Assembly: GCF_014191715.1 (NCBI RefSeq)
Contig: NZ_JACHWY010000002.1
Span: forward strand, 186,001-250,000
DNA from: Litorivivens lipolytica
Lineage (GTDB): Bacteria > Pseudomonadota > Gammaproteobacteria > Pseudomonadales > Spongiibacteraceae
Direction: 5' to 3'
DNA: 64,000 nucleotides
Positions 62,566 through 64,000 of the stretch are shown here, one piece after another; position 1 is the stretch's first letter; each line of letters opens with the position of its first letter. The translations under genes and the position numbers were made by a program. The notes under the pieces were generated by a model. That model had not been told where the DNA came from, did not search any database, and worked only from the letters and a program-made list of their open reading frames with translations.

Positions 62566-63186
62566 ATGGACGATAAACTCCTGCATCGCATCGATCGGCT
62601 GGAATCACTCGACGAGATTCGTCAACTGGTTGCCAAGTATTCCCTGTCGCTGGATATGCGCGATCTGGATGCCCATGTAAATCTGTTTGCGCCGGATATC
62701 CGAGTCAGTCGCGAGTTGAGTGGCCGGGAAAACCTCAAGGCCTGGGTTGATGACACCTTGCGCAATCAATTCACCGGCACTTCCCATCACGTAGGTAATC
62801 ACATTATTGAGTTCGATGATCCGGATCATGCGGTGGGTGTTCTGTATTCAAAGAACGAGCACGAATGCGGCCCAGAGTGGGTGATAATGCAGATGCTCTA
62901 TTGGGATGACTACGAGCGCATCGACGGTCGCTGGTATTTTCGTCGCCGCCTGCCCTGCTATTGGTATGCCACGGATTTGAACAAACCGCCGCTGGGCGAG
63001 TTGAAAATGCGCTGGCCCGGTCGCGAACCCTACCACGGCGCCTTCCACGATCTGTTTCCGAGCTGGAAGGAATTCTGGGCCAACAAGCCCGAGGGTACCC
63101 CGGAGGTGGCCGCGCCCGCGCCAGTTGAACAATTTCTGAAAACTATGCGCCGGGGCACACCCGCGCCAAAAATACGAGTGCGCTGA
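62566..63186 (+). CDS. SnoaL-like (NTF2-fold) protein
   Basis: A 206-residue protein with an NTF2-like cone fold in its first ~140 residues: LDEIRQLVAKYSLSLDMRDLDAHVNLFAPDIRV and TSHHVGNHIIEFDDPDHAVGVLYSKNEHE. In this fold the helix-1/strand pocket (Tyr, Asp, His) often does isomerisation, dehydration or hydrolysis of polycyclic substrates. The C-terminal 60 residues are Trp/Pro-rich (PGREPYHGAFHDLFPSWKEFW). Related proteins accompany SDR genes in steroid and terpenoid clusters. It is tightly coupled: one base after the SDR stop and overlapping the OYE start by one base. Confidence 0.87.
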   Translation: MDDKLLHRIDRLESLDEIRQLVAKYSLSLDMRDLDAHVNLFAPDIRVSRELSGRENLKAWVDDTLRNQFTGTSHHVGNHIIEFDDPDHAVGVLYSKNEHECGPEWVIMQMLYWDDYERIDGRWYFRRRLPCYWYATDLNKPPLGELKMRWPGREPYHGAFHDLFPSWKEFWANKPEGTPEVAAPAPVEQFLKTMRRGTPAPKIRVR

Positions 63187-64000
63187 TGAAGCTCTTTACC
63201 GAAACCACACTGGGGCGGCTGCAATTGCGCAATCGCGTTGTGATGGCACCCATGACTCGCTCACGCGCCGATCAAGCTACCGACGTGCCGACGGATCTAA
63301 TGCGCGAGTACTACCAGCAACGCGCCAGTGCCGGCCTGATTATCACCGAAGGCACTCAGCCCAGCGCCGAAGGCAAAGGCTACTGCCGCACGCCGGGAAT
63401 CTATACCGCAGAGCAGATTGCGGCCTGGAAAACTGTGACTTCTGCCGTGCACGCCGAGGGCGGTCAGATTGTGCTGCAGCTGATGCACTGCGGTCGCGTC
63501 GCCAGTTCGGCTAACAAAGGGGCAGGGGTGCGAACTGTGGCGCCGTCCGCTATTACGGCCAATGCAGAAATTTTTACCGAGCAGGGTATGCTGGCAATGG
63601 ACGAGCCGGAGGCCATGAGCGAAGCGGATATTCTGCAAACCATCGACGATTATCGTCGCGCCACCGAAAACGCCTATGCGGCTGGTTTCGATGGTGTAGA
63701 GCTCCACTGCACCAGCGGCTACCTGCCGGCTCAGTTCCTCTCAACCGGCACCAATCAGCGCAGCGATGACTGGGGCGGCTCCCTGGAAAACCGCCTGCGC
63801 TTTGTGCTGGAAGTACTGAAGGCGATGACGGGGGTGGATGGTTCGGATCGGGTCGGCATGCGTATCTGTCCGGGCAATCCCTTTAACGATCTGCATGACG
63901 ACAACCATGAAGAGACCTTCGCGGCTCTCTTGCGGTGGGTTGATCCGATGCAGCTGGCCTACCTGCATGTGATTCGCATGCCCCAACTTGGGCTCGACAA
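63186..64000 (+). CDS. Old yellow enzyme-family FMN oxidoreductase, 3' end beyond window edge
   Basis: The first 271 codons of an OYE-family ene-reductase, open to the window edge (start ATG at 63186 overlapping the previous stop, TGATG). FMN-barrel motifs are VVMAPMTRSRA, LQLMHCGRVA, AAGFDGVELHCTSGYLPAQFLS and NQRSDDWGGSLENRLRFVLEV. The usual substrate-anion pair HxxN or HxxH is HCTS here, so the second residue is Ser; the active-site Tyr (after NPFNDL) cannot be placed with certainty. NAD(P)H-dependent reduction of alpha,beta-unsaturated carbonyls is the family reaction. Last visible gene of the SDR-SDR-SnoaL-OYE set. Confidence 0.93.
   Translation, partial: MKLFTETTLGRLQLRNRVVMAPMTRSRADQATDVPTDLMREYYQQRASAGLIITEGTQPSAEGKGYCRTPGIYTAEQIAAWKTVTSAVHAEGGQIVLQLMHCGRVASSANKGAGVRTVAPSAITANAEIFTEQGMLAMDEPEAMSEADILQTIDDYRRATENAYAAGFDGVELHCTSGYLPAQFLSTGTNQRSDDWGGSLENRLRFVLEVLKAMTGVDGSDRVGMRICPGNPFNDLHDDNHEETFAALLRWVDPMQLAYLHVIRMPQLGLD

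Overview
The window reads as chromosomal DNA of a GC-rich marine-type gammaproteobacterium. The order priA, argS, SPOR protein, hslV, hslU, DUF971 protein, the panM-mutY-yggX and hisBHAF blocks, and the many TonB-dependent receptors and lipid/terpenoid-type oxidoreductases suggest the Cellvibrionales/Spongiibacteraceae area or a relative. This placement is inference from gene content; no rRNA is present. I see no phage, transposase, integrase or CRISPR array. Nearly all DNA is coding, with short, well-ordered intergenic regions.

Region by region. 1-6.1 kb: two TonB-dependent receptors (the first cut by the window edge) around a DUF3089 hydrolase, then an MDR oxidoreductase. 6.5-9.4 kb: an exported catalase-peroxidase with a strong terminator and an orphan type IV pilin-like protein. 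9.5-14.5 kb: tRNA-Phe with its own promoter and terminator, panM-mutY-yggX on the minus strand, and hisBHAF on the plus strand, interrupted by a REP-like palindromic element. 14.5-24.3 kb: a molybdopterin oxidoreductase and the conserved housekeeping block DUF971-hslUV-SPOR-argS-priA, then rpmE. 24.3-38 kb: exported nuclease, serine hydrolase, malic enzyme, a PAS-PAS-GGDEF-EAL protein, an LLM oxidoreductase coupled to a zinc-less sirtuin, an outer-membrane barrel, an SDR, a NUDIX hydrolase, and a tight minus-strand operon of two paralogous lipoproteins, a glycerate-kinase-like enzyme and an MFS transporter.

38.1-43.4 kb is the most interesting part. A coenzyme-B12-dependent acyl-CoA mutase is encoded as separate large and small subunits, followed by its MeaB-type G-protein chaperone, a tandem double-MarR regulator and an AttH/CrtC-like protein. 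It has a good promoter at one end and a bidirectional terminator at the other. The large subunit lacks the residues that bind the methylmalonyl carboxylate in methylmalonyl-CoA mutase, so it should act on a different, unassigned acyl-CoA.

43.4-58.1 kb: a PF10118 metal-dependent hydrolase with a divergent AraC regulator, a small barrel protein, a PAP2-family membrane protein, rdgC, a lipoprotein, a very charged secreted repeat protein, dinB, an iron-type TonB receptor with Fur-like sites, ppnP, a membrane-anchored EEP-family protein, folE, and a catecholate-siderophore-type receptor with a strong Fur box. 58.3-64 kb: a DUF4442 hotdog protein, a nitronate monooxygenase-like protein, then a LysR regulator divergent from an SDR-SDR-SnoaL-OYE catabolic operon that runs off the window.

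Start codons were re-chosen where a ribosome binding site, signal peptide or family alignment indicated a later start. GTG or TTG starts are proposed for several genes.
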